Positions 7,808-17,302 of a DNA stretch of 64,000 bases are shown here, one piece after another. Made by a program: the position numbers and the translations under genes. Source of the DNA: Sva-07 sp963716235 (GTDB lineage Bacteria; Actinomycetota; Acidimicrobiia; Acidimicrobiales; Ilumatobacteraceae); NCBI GenBank assembly GCA_963716235.1, contig CAVQTE010000030.1, forward strand, positions 205,005 to 269,004, given 5' to 3'. The notes below the pieces were generated by a model, which was given only the letters and a program-made list of their open reading frames with translations, was not told where the DNA came from and ran no database searches. The first letter of the stretch is position 1. Each line of letters opens with the position of its first letter.

Positions 7808-8790
7808 GCAACGGACCGGTAGTGAGCGATCGTCGACGCCATCCCATCCGCGAAGGGAATCCGGGGGGTCCACCCCAGCGTCTGTTGCGCCTTGGAGTAG
7901 TCACCCTGGAAACTCCCGATGTCGATCCGCTCGAGTTCGTCCGGCCACGGCACGCAACGAACCGTGCTGTCGGTTCCTGCAGCAGCGATCGTGAGACGGG
8001 CGATCTCCGACAGGGACAGGACCTCGCTGTGGCCGAGGTTGAAGACCTCGCCGGAGGTGCCGGGCATCGTCGCTGCACGCATCAGCGCATCGCACACGTC
8101 GTCGACGTGCAGACAGTCACGCAGTTGTGATCCGTCGCCGAACAGTGAGATCTCGTCGCCGGCGAGTGCGAGACGGACGAACACCGGGAGGAACCCCAGG
8201 CCGGCGCGCTCGAGATGCTGTTGCGGGCCGTAGACGTTCGTCAACCGCAGCGACGTGGCATGGAGTTCGTGGACGTTCGAGTACACGAGATGCAGCTGCT
8301 CGCACGCCAGCTTGTCGACTCCGTTGACATCGACGGGAGCGGTGGGATGTCGCTCGTCGACGGGGAGGTACTGGGGACGCCCGTAGACCTGCCGGGTCGA
8401 CGTCTGCACCACCATCGAGGTGGGCGCCGCTTGCCTCAACGTCTCGAGGAACAACAGGTGACTGCGAACGTTGAGTTCGAGGTCGCGCAGCGGATCGACC
8501 ATCGAGTCGAGGTGGCTGACCTGACCCGCAATGTTGAACACGACGTCACTCCCCGCCGCAACGTCGGCCACAGCGGGAGAGCCGATGTCGGCAATGAGCA
8601 CCTCGATGTCGTCGGCGACGTTGTCGCGCGACCCGCCGTGTTCGGGAATCAATGCGTCGACGACCGAGACGTACGCGCCGATGCCGCTCAAGTGACGGAC
8701 CAAATTCGAGCCGATGAATCCGAGACCGCCGGTGACGAGGCACCGCTTCCCCCTCAACGACTCCGCAATACCCTCATCGACGCTGATCAC
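7804..8790 (-). CDS. NAD-dependent epimerase/dehydratase with Asn in place of the catalytic Tyr
   Basis: A 328-residue extended SDR acting on nucleotide sugars. The N-terminal VTGGLGFIGSNLVRHL is the NAD-binding GxxGxxG motif, and the RLTNVYGPQQH and LRDCLHVDDV segments are family-typical. The catalytic YxxxK reads NGVDK (N156, K160), so the usual Tyr is Asn. A subfamily with VNG(I/V)xK is known to me among sugar-nucleotide epimerases, so this may be a family trait and not an error. The start is GTG 8790, and TAGATT lies 9 nt upstream. It is the first gene of the coupled epimerase, aminotransferase, GT2 set. Confidence 0.88.
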   Translation of the reverse strand: MISVDEGIAESLRGKRCLVTGGLGFIGSNLVRHLSGIGAYVSVVDALIPEHGGSRDNVADDIEVLIADIGSPAVADVAAGSDVVFNIAGQVSHLDSMVDPLRDLELNVRSHLLFLETLRQAAPTSMVVQTSTRQVYGRPQYLPVDERHPTAPVDVNGVDKLACEQLHLVYSNVHELHATSLRLTNVYGPQQHLERAGLGFLPVFVRLALAGDEISLFGDGSQLRDCLHVDDVCDALMRAATMPGTSGEVFNLGHSEVLSLSEIARLTIAAAGTDSTVRCVPWPDELERIDIGSFQGDYSKAQQTLGWTPRIPFADGMASTIAHYRSVA

Positions 8791-8852
8791 AGGAACGGCA
8801 ATCTATGGTATCGAGCTCGCAGCGCGGGACATCGTGTCGGGTCCGCGTCGGG

Positions 8853-9956
8853 TCACGGGATCCACGACTCGACGATCACCAATCGGGCGAAGACCACGAG
8901 CGCAGCGGCAGAGACGGACACCGTCGACGCCACGACCCATCGGCGTCGATCGGCCAGAAGATCGGCGGCCGCGAACGCCAGCGGAAACGCGAGGACCGAA
9001 TACCGTGCGAGGCCGATGACACCGAGCGCGAGCGCCGGCAACACCCCCAGGATCACCACGGTCGACCACGCCACGGGCTGGCGTCGCCAGCGCAGCGCGT
9101 AGGGCAGGACGAACACCACGAAGACCACGAAATGGAACAGGGCGAGTGGCTGGTGGATGACATCGGTGGCGAACTCGATCAGTGTGAGTTCATCCCACCC
9201 GGCCTTCGCCGACCAGAACACGAGCGGGTCGCCGGTTGCGCTGTCGAGGTAGATCATCCAGCCGAGCAGCGCGGCCGCTGATGGGCCCACCAGCACCGCG
9301 AGTTGCCGCAGTGTCGCGCGCATCCCGATGGCGATGACGACGATCACCACCACTGCGATCACGCCGTTCGGCCGGCTCGCGGTGGCAACGGCGGCCAACA
9401 GGCCGGCCAGCAGCCAGCGCCGCCGTTCGACCGCGAACACCGCCCAGATCAGGCCCGCCAGATAGAACGCGTCGGAGTACCCGAGGATGAGGCTGAGCCC
9501 ACCGGGTGACAGCGAGATCACCCAGGGAACGAGATTGCCGCTGCGGGATCCCAGATGCTCCGTGGCGAGGAGCCGGGCGCCGGCGAGAGCGACGAGCGCG
9601 CCGATCCATGCCAGCCCGGTGAGCGCGACCGTCGACGGGACTCCGATCTGCATGAGTGCGCCACCAGCGGCGGGAAACAGCGGGAAGAACGGGTACTCCG
9701 AGAAGCCGCCAGGCACGTACGGCTGGTCATACCAGTCCAGCGCGATGAACCGGAACCAGTTGCCGTCCATCGCCAGCAGGTTGGCGACCCGCAGCGTCCC
9801 GTCGGGAGGGCTGTCGACGATCAACACCGGAACGACCAGGAGACGAGCGAGCAACCACGGCAACACGACCGATCGGAACACGAACAGTTCCCGAACACGC
9901 GACGATGTCGTCGGCGCCTCGCGCGGTTCCCTAACCTGCGGTTGCGTCGTCGCCAT
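8853..9956 (-). CDS. Polytopic membrane glycosyltransferase (PIG-V / mannosyltransferase-like)
   Basis: A 367-residue protein with about nine hydrophobic helices. After a polar N-terminus come LPWLLARLLVVPVLIVD, then an extracytoplasmic loop LLAMDGNWFRFIALDWYDQP whose Asp is the presumed catalytic residue of GT-C enzymes, then EYPFFPLFPAAGG. This layout matches PIG-V-type mannosyltransferases (GT76) found in actinobacteria. It would use polyprenyl-phosphate sugars made by enzymes such as the neighbouring GT2. The start ATG at 9954-9956 is supported by TACTAT 9 nt upstream. It is divergent from the methyltransferase gene across 23 bp. The family call is good, the sugar is not known. Confidence 0.78.
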   Translation of the reverse strand: MATTQPQVREPREAPTTSSRVRELFVFRSVVLPWLLARLLVVPVLIVDSPPDGTLRVANLLAMDGNWFRFIALDWYDQPYVPGGFSEYPFFPLFPAAGGALMQIGVPSTVALTGLAWIGALVALAGARLLATEHLGSRSGNLVPWVISLSPGGLSLILGYSDAFYLAGLIWAVFAVERRRWLLAGLLAAVATASRPNGVIAVVVIVVIAIGMRATLRQLAVLVGPSAAALLGWMIYLDSATGDPLVFWSAKAGWDELTLIEFATDVIHQPLALFHFVVFVVFVLPYALRWRRQPVAWSTVVILGVLPALALGVIGLARYSVLAFPLAFAAADLLADRRRWVVASTVSVSAAALVVFARLVIVESWIP

Positions 9957-9979
9957 GCCCGGCGAATAGTAGAAGGTCG

Positions 9980-10726
9980 GTGTGCACTGTGGAGATCGAT
10001 GAGTACCGCCGCATGGCGCAGGTCGAGCACTCGCACTGGTGGTACGACTCGACCCGACGTCTGCTGCAGCAGCTCCTGGCCGCTGAGGCGGCGTCGGGTG
10101 GCCGGTTCCTCGACGTCGGCGCCGGCACCGGCGCAACAGGTGCGTGGCTGGCCGAGCACGGCTCACTCGTCGCGAGTGACTTCATGCCCCTGGCCCTGGA
10201 GCTCAATCGCGAGCGACACGAGGTTCCGGGTCAGACGCTCGAACTCGTCGCTGCCGATGCGACGAAGCTGCCCTTCGCCGGCGGTTCGTTCGATCTCTGT
10301 CTGTGCGTCACCGTGCTGTGCCACCAGTCGATCGTCGATCCGGCCGACGCCGTCAGGGAGCTGGCTCGCGTGGTTCGACCCGGCGGGGTGGTGTGTCTCT
10401 GGGAGCCCGGCGTGCGACGGCTTCGTCGTGCGCACGACCGCGTGACTCATTCGGCCCGTCGCTTCTCCCGGCGTGACCTCTCAGGCCTGCTGCGCAGCGC
10501 AGGGCTCACCGTCGAGCGGTCGTCGGGCGCGTACTCGTTCCTCGTGCCGCCCGCCGCGGTGAAGGCAGTGCTCGAACGTGGTGAGACGGCGAGCGACCTC
10601 GACCACAACGAAGGCGGCCTCGGCGGGACCCTGGCAGCGCTGGCAAGCGCCGAACGGTCACTGCTCCGGCACACCGATCTCCCGGCCGGTCTGTCGGTGT
10701 TCGCGGTCGGCCGCGTGCCGCTTTGA
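9980..10726 (+). CDS. Class I SAM-dependent methyltransferase
   Basis: A 248-residue methyltransferase. Motif I is FLDVGAGTGATGAWLAEHG, followed by the acidic loop ASDFMPLAL, motif II AADATKLPFAGGSFDLCLC and the post-motif ELARVVRPGGVVCLWEPG, all typical of the UbiE/Methyltransf_11 group. The N-terminal YRRMAQVEHSHWWYDSTRR is a common lead-in in cell-envelope methyltransferases. The substrate is unknown; a sugar or lipid acceptor would fit the neighbouring glycan genes. The start is GTG 9980 (VCTVEIDE), with a second GTG three codons later. It abuts the convergent SDR gene with no gap. Confidence 0.88.
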   Translation: MCTVEIDEYRRMAQVEHSHWWYDSTRRLLQQLLAAEAASGGRFLDVGAGTGATGAWLAEHGSLVASDFMPLALELNRERHEVPGQTLELVAADATKLPFAGGSFDLCLCVTVLCHQSIVDPADAVRELARVVRPGGVVCLWEPGVRRLRRAHDRVTHSARRFSRRDLSGLLRSAGLTVERSSGAYSFLVPPAAVKAVLERGETASDLDHNEGGLGGTLAALASAERSLLRHTDLPAGLSVFAVGRVPL

Positions 10727-11623
10727 TCAGGAGAGCGCGCTGAGGAACAACGCCGTCTCGTCGGCGATGGTTGCCGGAACGGCGTATCCCTCCTGTGCCG
10801 TGACGGTGCCCCAGTGGGCGGCGAGGTCCTCCGGGGAGAGGTCGGTGGTGTTCGTGTAGCCGATTGTTTCGGCGATGAACACCTCCGCGACACGGCCGCC
10901 GCCGACAGAGAACACACGGCCGGTCGGCTCGCACGATTCGTGTGCGAGATAGGTGACGAGCGGCGAGATGAGCTCGGGCTGGAGCTTCTCGCCGAGGCCG
11001 CCGAGGATGTCCTCGGTCATGCGCGTCAGCGCGAGCGGTGCGATGGCATTGGCCTTGATGTTGTACTTGGCGCCCTCGACGGCAAGCACGTTGGTGAACC
11101 CGACGAGCCCCATCTTGGCGGCGCCGTAGTTCGCCTGACCGAAATTGCCGAAGATGCCGGCAGCCGACGACGTCGACACGATGCGGCCGTAGCCCTGTTC
11201 GCGCATCAGCTTCCACGCCGGCTGAGTGACGTTGAACGCGCCGCGAAGATGCACGGCGATCACCGGGTCGAACAGGTCGGCGTCCATGTTGTGGAACGAC
11301 TTGTCACGCAGGATGCCGGCGTTGTTGACGACGATGTCGATCTTGCCGAATGCATCGACTGCGCTCTGGACGATCGCCGCACCGCCCTCGGGCGTCGCGA
11401 CCGAGTCGGTGTTGGCGACAGCCTCGCCACCGGCGGCGCGGATCTCGTCGACGACGAGCTGGGCCGCGCCCTTGTCGGAGCCGGTGCCGTCGACGGAACC
11501 GCCGAGATCGTTCACCACGATCAGCGCACCGCGCTTGGCCATCATCAGCGCGTGCTGGCGCCCGAGGCCGCCACCGGCGCCCGTGATGATCGCTACCTTG
11601 CCGTCGAATCCGAGATCAGTCAT
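10727..11623 (-). CDS. SDR oxidoreductase, MFE-2 dehydrogenase-like
   Basis: A 298-residue SDR. GKVAIITGAGGGLGRQHAL near the start binds NAD, VNDLGGSVDGTG is the signature loop of the 3-hydroxyacyl-CoA dehydrogenase half of peroxisomal-type multifunctional enzyme 2 (HSD17B4), then NNAGILRDKSF, the STSSAAGIFG serine and YGAAK catalytic motif. The C-terminal ~60 residues extend past the classical SDR fold, as in this subgroup. It probably oxidises a 3-hydroxyacyl-CoA or hydroxysteroid. ATG 11623 has TAGCGT 8 nt upstream. A close paralogue lies at 38971-39897, where it is paired with a hydratase; this copy has no hydratase partner beside it. Confidence 0.88.
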   Translation of the reverse strand: MTDLGFDGKVAIITGAGGGLGRQHALMMAKRGALIVVNDLGGSVDGTGSDKGAAQLVVDEIRAAGGEAVANTDSVATPEGGAAIVQSAVDAFGKIDIVVNNAGILRDKSFHNMDADLFDPVIAVHLRGAFNVTQPAWKLMREQGYGRIVSTSSAAGIFGNFGQANYGAAKMGLVGFTNVLAVEGAKYNIKANAIAPLALTRMTEDILGGLGEKLQPELISPLVTYLAHESCEPTGRVFSVGGGRVAEVFIAETIGYTNTTDLSPEDLAAHWGTVTAQEGYAVPATIADETALFLSALS

Positions 11624-11670
11624 GGGTACCAACGCTAACTGCGTCCCCCGTCCCTGCGAAAACCACCGTG

Positions 11671-11711
11671 CTGTGAGCAATGAACGCACCCCTTGCGTCC
11701 ATCGCTCACAG
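11671..11711. repeat. Palindromic intergenic element, family A copy 1
   Basis: The left arm CTGTGAGCAATGAACGCA (11671-11688) pairs with the right arm at 11693-11711, with two mismatches around a CCCC loop. It lies 19 nt past the stop of the SDR gene 11730-12521, so it could serve as its 3' hairpin. A second copy with the same GTGAGCRATG...CGCA core is at 57217-57256, after pnp. Confidence 0.7.
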
Positions 11712-11729
11712 CGGGCGACGTGTGAGCGG

Positions 11730-12521
11730 TCAGAAGCGTTGGAAGCCGCCTTCGGAGTTGATGACCTGGCCGCGGATCCAAGCGCCTTCGTCGCTCACCA
11801 GGAAGGTCACGAGGTTGGCCACGTCCGTCGGCGTGCCCCATCGGCCGTCGGGGAACATCGAGGCGACCCGGCGGTGGATGTCGGGCGGCGCGTACCCTGT
11901 GTCGACCGGGCCGGGATTGATGCAGTTGGCGACGATCCGCCGAGCGGAGAGTGCATGGTCGATGGAGCTGGTCATCTGATGCAGGGCGCCCTTCGAGACT
12001 GCGTATGCGATCTCACCGTCCATGGGCGCGATGTGCTGACCGCTCGTGAACCAGATCATCCGGCCGGTCGGCGAGTGATCGGCGGGTGCCGGCTCGTGGC
12101 GCTCGGCGAAGCGTTGCGCGAGCAACACGATGCTGCGCACGTTGGCCGCCCAGCATCGGTCGAGTTCGACGGCGTTCACATCGGCGAATGACAGCTGCGA
12201 CGACCGGGCATGAACTGCGACGACGATGTCGAGACGGCCGTGCTCGTCGACCACTTCGTCGATGAGTGCTCCGGGGGCTCGGGGGTCCTCCAGATCGTGT
12301 TGTGCGACCTCGAAGGGAAGCGTTGTGACGGGGTCCTCGCCCCAGGGCATCTCAACATCGTGCGGGACCCATCCGGTCGCGGCGACCGTCGCTCCGAGTC
12401 GATCGAGGCGCTGTGCGAGCGTGGCGGCGATGCCGATCGAGCGTGAGACGCCGGTGACGAGCGCGACCCGGCCCTGCAGCGGTGATGAAGTCGACGACGT
12501 GTCGTAGGTGCTCTGGGCCAT
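11730..12521 (-). CDS. SDR-family oxidoreductase
   Basis: A 263-residue short-chain dehydrogenase. The cofactor motif reads VTGVSRSIGIAATLA, a GxxxxxGI variant. The usual NNAG is replaced by VAVHARSSQ, and the Ser/Tyr/Lys site is IWFTSGQHIAPMDGEIAYAVSK, with Tyr and Lys intact. C-terminal GEGGFQRF-like ends (here NSEGGFQRF) and the NPGPVDTGY loop match the FabG-related group that includes 3-ketoacyl-ACP reductase-like and rifampin-type reductases. The substrate is unknown. ATG 12521 has TACCGT 7 nt upstream, so the transcript is probably leaderless. The gene lies between the GH65 gene and the family A hairpin. Confidence 0.85.
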   Translation of the reverse strand: MAQSTYDTSSTSSPLQGRVALVTGVSRSIGIAATLAQRLDRLGATVAATGWVPHDVEMPWGEDPVTTLPFEVAQHDLEDPRAPGALIDEVVDEHGRLDIVVAVHARSSQLSFADVNAVELDRCWAANVRSIVLLAQRFAERHEPAPADHSPTGRMIWFTSGQHIAPMDGEIAYAVSKGALHQMTSSIDHALSARRIVANCINPGPVDTGYAPPDIHRRVASMFPDGRWGTPTDVANLVTFLVSDEGAWIRGQVINSEGGFQRF

Positions 12522-12535
12522 CGAGGTGACGGTAG

Positions 12536-14924
12536 TCAGCTGCCGCCGGCTCGGCCGCGAAGGATTCGACAGGGCTCGTCGACGGTGACCAGCACGGACT
12601 CGTCGTCGTGGCGAACGGGCACGCCGGATCCGGTGAGAACCGTCAGCGTCAGGCCGTCGGGGTCGAGGTCGATGCGCATGCGCGAGCCGTGGCGAAGCAG
12701 ATGGAATGTGACGCCGTCCCAGGCGCCGGGTAGCCGAGGGGAGAACTCGAGGTGGTCACCCTGCTCCACCATGCCGGCGAAGCCGTACACGATGCCGGCC
12801 CACACGCCGCCCGCCGATGCCACGTGCACGCCATCCGCAGTGTTCCCGTGTGCGTCGCACAGGTCGAGGTACAGCGCGCGGGTGAAGTAGTCGAGCGCCA
12901 GTTCGTCGTAGCCGACCTCGGCCGCCACCACGGCTTGCACGCACGCCGACAATGACGAATCGCCTGTCGTGATCGGGTCGTAGTAGTCGAAGTTGCGGCG
13001 CTTCTGGTCGACCGGGAACCGTTCGGAGCGCAGATACATCGCCAACACCACATCGGCCTGTTTGAGCACCTGATGGCGGTAGATGACGAGCGGGTGATAG
13101 TGCAGCAGCAGCGGGTAGTTCTCGGGTGGCGTCGTCTCCCAGTCCCAGGGCTCGAGATCGAGGAACTCCGAATCCTGTGGGTTGATCCCCAGCTCCTCGT
13201 CGAACGGCAGGAACATGGCATCGGCGGCCGCGTCCCAGTCGTCGAGTTCCTGTTCGTCGAGACCGGTGGCACGGCGCAGGCGCCCGTAGGCCTCCGGGTT
13301 CCAGCTCGACAGGAACCGCACGGTTCGGGCCGCGTAGCGGAGATTGAACCTCGCCATGATGTTGGTGTAGAAGTTGTCGTTGACGACCGTCGTGTACTCG
13401 TCGGGTCCGGTGACCCGGTGGATGTGGAACGTTTGTGAGCCGTTGCTCGAGTAGAAGCCCAGATCGACCCACAGGCGAGCGGTTTCGACCAGGATCTCCG
13501 CGCCTTCGTGCGACATGAAGTCGATGTCGCCGGATGCTTCGAGGTAGCGCCGCATCGCGAGCACGACTGCTGCGTTGATGTGGTACTGCGCGGTGCCGGC
13601 CGCGTAGTAGGCGGAGGCCTCTTCGCCGTTGATCGTGCGCCACGGATACAGCGCGCCGACCTGGCTCATCTCGCCGGCGCGTTGGCGAGCGGCGTCGAGC
13701 ATCTTCCATCGGAAGCGGATCACCTTTCGCGCCGCCTCCGGCATCGTGTACGCGAGGAATGGCGCTACGTAGACCTCGGTGTCCCAGAAGTAGTGGCCGT
13801 CGTAGCCGCCTCCGGTGACGCCCTTCGCGGCGATGCCCTGCTCCTGCGTGCGCGCCGAGGCCTGAGCCAGTTGGAACAGGTTCCAGCGAAGGGCTTGCTG
13901 TGCCGCGGTCGTCGCCGCGGAGTTCGATGTCGGCATTCGACCAGAAGCCGTCGAGCCATTCGCGTTGCTCGATCAGCAGCTGGTCGGTCCCCTCGGATTC
14001 GGCTCGCGCCAGAGTCCGGGTGCACCGATCGGCGAGCTCCTGCACCGGGACGCCGTTCGACGAGTGATAGGCCACGAACTTGGTGACCTTGATCGGGTCG
14101 CCTTGCGTGGCCCGCACGGTGAACACGGTCTTGGCCAGGTCGACGCCCACGTCGGTCTCGATGTCGGTGTTGCACGAGGTCTCGATGCGATGACGGGTTC
14201 CGCACGCCAGGGTCATCTCGCTGTTCGCGCATCGGTAGCCCAGGACGATCTCGTTGTCACGCTCGCGTTGGAGGCGTGGCTGCAGCACGCGGTGGTCGAA
14301 CTTGCGGGCCTGCCTCGGATCCTTGCCCTCGCCGAGGGCCGCGGAACGCACGTGGTACTCGTCCTCGCCGTCCTGACGGTTGAGCAGCTGCGAGGAGATC
14401 ACGATCGGGGCCGACGAGTCGAGCAGCGTCACCTCCAGCGACATCACCGCGAGGTGACGGTGCACGAGGCTGACCATTCGTTGCGACGACACCCTGACTC
14501 GTTTGCCCGACGGTGTCCTCCAGATCATTTCGCGTGTGAGCACACCATTGCGGAAGTCGACGGCGCGCTCGTAGGTGTCGAGATCGGCCTCCGCCAGCAG
14601 CAGCGGCTCGTCGTCGACGTACAGCTTCATGAGCTTGGCATCGGGCACGTTGACGATGGTCTGGCCGGTCTTGGCGAACCCGAACGCATCCTCGGCGTGG
14701 AGGATCTGCCAGGTCTCGTGGAAGCCGTTCAGGTACGTGCCGTGGCTGTGAGCCTCGCGGCCCTCCTCCGGATTGGCGCGCATCCCGAGGTACCCGTTGC
14801 CCAGCGCGAACAGCGTCTCGGTCGTGCCGAGGTCGTCGCTGGAGTACTCCTGCTCGACGAGTCGCCACGGGTCGACTGGGAACCGGTGTGGCGGCAGGCC
14901 GTCGGGGGCCCCGTGGCGGTTCAC
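12536..14924 (-). CDS. GH65 disaccharide phosphorylase (trehalose/maltose/kojibiose type), frameshifted
   Basis: About 795 residues when one frame change near 13895-13920 is repaired (2389 bp, one base over a multiple of three). The N-terminal frame (ATG 14922-14924) carries the GH65 beta-sandwich domain with FALGNGYLGMRANPEEG and YLNGFHETW. The second frame carries the (alpha/alpha)6 barrel with YFWDTEVYVAPF and VTGPDEYTT, whose Glu is the catalytic acid (codon 13397-13399), and ends in the small jelly-roll domain. The family phosphorolyses alpha-disaccharides to glucose and beta-glucose-1-phosphate. The start overlaps the stop of the HAD gene by 4 bp, so the second enzyme would convert the product to glucose-6-phosphate. 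The exact disaccharide is not determined. Confidence 0.88.
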
Positions 14925-15646
14925 GACGGTGCCCCCGGTGGCAAGAGGTCGGCCAGGTCGGCGACCACGAACGTCGCGCCGTGGCTCAGCAATGCCGGCG
15001 CGCCGGCACCGCGGTCGACGCCGATGACGACGGCGAATCCACCGGCGGCGCCGGCGGCGACGCCGGACACGGCGTCCTCGACCACGACGACGCGGTCGGG
15101 TGTGACCCCGAGCTGCTCGGCGGCGTGGGTGAACATGTCGGGTGCCGGTTTGCCGGCAATGTGCTGTTCGGCTGCGACGGTGCCATCGACCACAACCTCG
15201 AATCGGGCCCCGAGACCGGCCGCATCGAGCACCGATCGGGCGTTCTTCGACGACGACACGATCGCTGCCTCGACGTTGTACTCGGCGAGCAGGTCGAGCG
15301 TGGCCGCCGAACTCGGGTAGGGCACGATGCCGTCACGTTCGAGGATCGTGTTGAACAACTCGTTCTTTCGATTCCCGAGCGCACAGACCGAGTCGACACC
15401 GGGCGGGTCGCTCGGGTCGCCCTCGGCGAGCTCGACGTCGCGCGATGCGAGGAACGACCGCACGCCGTCGTAGCGGGGCTTGCCGTCGATGTAGCGGAGG
15501 TAGTCGGCCTCGGTGTAGCCGAACCCGGCGAACAGCTCACCCCAGGCGTGCTCGTGGATCTCGGCGGTGGGGGTGATCACGCCGTCGAGGTCGAACAGGA
15601 CGGCGTCGAATGTGCGCCAGTCGAACTCCGTCACGGCCCCGATCAC
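14921..15646 (-). CDS. HAD hydrolase, beta-phosphoglucomutase-like
   Basis: A 241-residue HAD-superfamily protein. The motif I segment is AVLFDLDGVITPTA (nucleophile Asp plus acid/base Asp), motif II AAIVSSSKN, the motif III Lys is in HIAGKPAPDMF, and motif IV VVVVEDAVSGVAAG. The GxP-type cap domain and the D-x-D-G-V-I-T-PTA core are characteristic of beta-phosphoglucomutases and allied sugar phosphatases. Overlap with the GH65 gene supports conversion of beta-glucose-1-phosphate to glucose-6-phosphate. The start is GTG 15646, with TAACCT 6 nt upstream, so it is the first, leaderless gene of the pair. Confidence 0.87.
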   Translation of the reverse strand: MIGAVTEFDWRTFDAVLFDLDGVITPTAEIHEHAWGELFAGFGYTEADYLRYIDGKPRYDGVRSFLASRDVELAEGDPSDPPGVDSVCALGNRKNELFNTILERDGIVPYPSSAATLDLLAEYNVEAAIVSSSKNARSVLDAAGLGARFEVVVDGTVAAEQHIAGKPAPDMFTHAAEQLGVTPDRVVVVEDAVSGVAAGAAGGFAVVIGVDRGAGAPALLSHGATFVVADLADLLPPGAPS

Positions 15647-15652
15647 TCGGCC

Positions 15653-15658
15653 AGGTTA
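15653..15658 (-). promoter_or_regulatory. Leaderless -10 box (TAACCT) for the HAD-GH65 pair
   Basis: TAACCT on the minus strand, 6 nt from the GTG at 15646. It overlaps the stop region of the adjacent acyl-CoA ligase gene (stop at 15656). Confidence 0.45.
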
Positions 15659-17278
15659 GACAGCGGGCTCGGCGATGGCGTCGGACCGGAGCTTCTTGTA
15701 GTCGAGTTTGCCGTTGGCGGCGCGTCCGATCGACGTCACTGCGACCACTCGCTTCGGCGCCTTGTAGGCGGCGAGCCGCGACTTGACGTGAGCGATCAAC
15801 GCCGCTTCATCGACCTCGTCGCCGGCGTGTGGTTCGACGAGTGCAGTGATCGCCTCGCCCCACTTGTCGTCGGGCACTCCGACCACGGCGGCGTCGGCGA
15901 CCGACGGGTGCAGCTTCAAGCATTCCTCGACCTCTTCCGGATAGACCTTCTCGCCGCCGGTGTTGATGCACTGGCTGCCACGGCCGAGCAGGGTGACCGT
16001 GCCGTCGGCCTCGACGGTGGCGTAGTCGCCGGGAATCGAGTACCGCTCGCCGTCGATGAGGACGAACGTCTGGGCCGACTTGGCCTCGTCCTTGTAGTAC
16101 CCGATCGGCGTACGACCACGCAGCGCGACTCGGCCGAGTTCACCCGATCCGGGCGCCACGTCTCGTCCGTCGTCGGTGACGACCCGCGTCGTGGCGCCGA
16201 GCTCGAACTTGGCGGTCTCGCCGCTCGACTCCGACGTGGTGGTGTTGGTCGCCATCCCGATCGCCTCGCTGGAGCCCAACGAGTCGACCATGATCAGCCG
16301 CGGGTTGTGGCGCAGGAGACCCTCCTTGGACTCCTTCGACCACATCACGCCTGACGACACGATGACGCGGAGCGAAGAGATGTCCCAGCGATCCGGCTCG
16401 GCATCGAGCGCGCGCAGGATGGGCTTGGCGAAGGCGTCGCCGACGATCGAGGTGGAATTGATGCCGTGGTGCTGCACGTCGTCGAGGAACTCCTCGGCGC
16501 TGAAGTGGCGGCCCTCCATGGTGGTGATCGACCCGCCGATCATCAGGTTGCTGATCGCGTTGAACAGCCCGGTGCCGTGCATCAGCGGCGCCGCAGGCAT
16601 GTTGCGCGGGCCCGGCTTGGCGATCCGGTCGGCGACGGCCTCGAGGTCCTGTTCGGGTGGCATGCGCTTCTTGTTGTTCGCGTCGAGCACCCCGAACAGG
16701 TCGTCCTGGCGCCACATGACCCCCTTGGGCATACCCGTGGTGCCACCGGTGTAGAGCAGCAGGAGGTGATCGCCTGATCGGCCCCAGGGCGCGTGCACGT
16801 TGTCATCGGTGCCGGCGCAGGCGGCGTCCTCGTACGGTGTGGCCCACTCGGGGCACGGGCCGGATCCGTCGTCGACCCACAGCCACAGGGTGACCTTGGG
16901 AACTCGATCGCGGACTGCATCGCATTGGCCGGTGAATGCGCCGTGGAACACGACCGCGGTGGCGTCGGCGTTGTCCCAGAGGTACACCAACTCGTCGGCG
17001 GCATAGCGGTAGTTGGTGTTGACGACGGCGAAGCCCGCCTTGAACGCGGCGAAGATCGACTCGAGGTACTCCGGGGAGTTGTAGAGGTACTGCGCGATCT
17101 TGTCCTGCTCGGCCGAGCCGGGTCGCAGGAGCGCCGTGGCCACCCCGTTCGCACGTCGATTGAAGTCGGCCCACGTGTGGGTGCGGGCACCCTGCTGCTG
17201 TGCGAGCGCCTCGGGGATGCGCGTCGCCACGGTCTCCCACAGGTCAGCGAAGTTCCAGCCGGTCTCGGTCGTCGTCAC
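15656..17278 (-). CDS. Acyl-CoA synthetase (AMP-forming), FadD-type
   Basis: A 540-residue adenylate-forming enzyme. The P-loop-like LLLLYTGGTTGMPKGVMW binds ATP, the VDSLGSSEAIGM region corresponds to the A5 core motif, and the C-terminal INTGGEKVYPEEVEE and NGKLDYKKLRSD contain the adenylation and thioesterification hinge and the catalytic Lys. It activates a carboxylic acid to its CoA thioester. Its length and sequence resemble actinobacterial FadD3/FadD19-type ligases of side-chain or steroid catabolism, which is an inference. GTG 17278 has TACCGT 7 nt upstream. A 31-bp perfect palindrome lies immediately beyond at 17303-17333, where a regulator could bind. Confidence 0.9.
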   Translation of the reverse strand: MTTTETGWNFADLWETVATRIPEALAQQQGARTHTWADFNRRANGVATALLRPGSAEQDKIAQYLYNSPEYLESIFAAFKAGFAVVNTNYRYAADELVYLWDNADATAVVFHGAFTGQCDAVRDRVPKVTLWLWVDDGSGPCPEWATPYEDAACAGTDDNVHAPWGRSGDHLLLLYTGGTTGMPKGVMWRQDDLFGVLDANNKKRMPPEQDLEAVADRIAKPGPRNMPAAPLMHGTGLFNAISNLMIGGSITTMEGRHFSAEEFLDDVQHHGINSTSIVGDAFAKPILRALDAEPDRWDISSLRVIVSSGVMWSKESKEGLLRHNPRLIMVDSLGSSEAIGMATNTTTSESSGETAKFELGATTRVVTDDGRDVAPGSGELGRVALRGRTPIGYYKDEAKSAQTFVLIDGERYSIPGDYATVEADGTVTLLGRGSQCINTGGEKVYPEEVEECLKLHPSVADAAVVGVPDDKWGEAITALVEPHAGDEVDEAALIAHVKSRLAAYKAPKRVVAVTSIGRAANGKLDYKKLRSDAIAEPAV

Positions 17279-17285
17279 CGGGCCG

Positions 17286-17291
17286 ACGGTA
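17286..17291 (-). promoter_or_regulatory. Leaderless -10 box (TACCGT) for acyl-CoA ligase
   Basis: TACCGT on the minus strand, 7 nt from the GTG at 17278. The palindrome at 17303-17333 would cover the -35 position of this promoter. Confidence 0.5.
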
Positions 17292-17302
17292 GCGGTGAGT
17301 GG

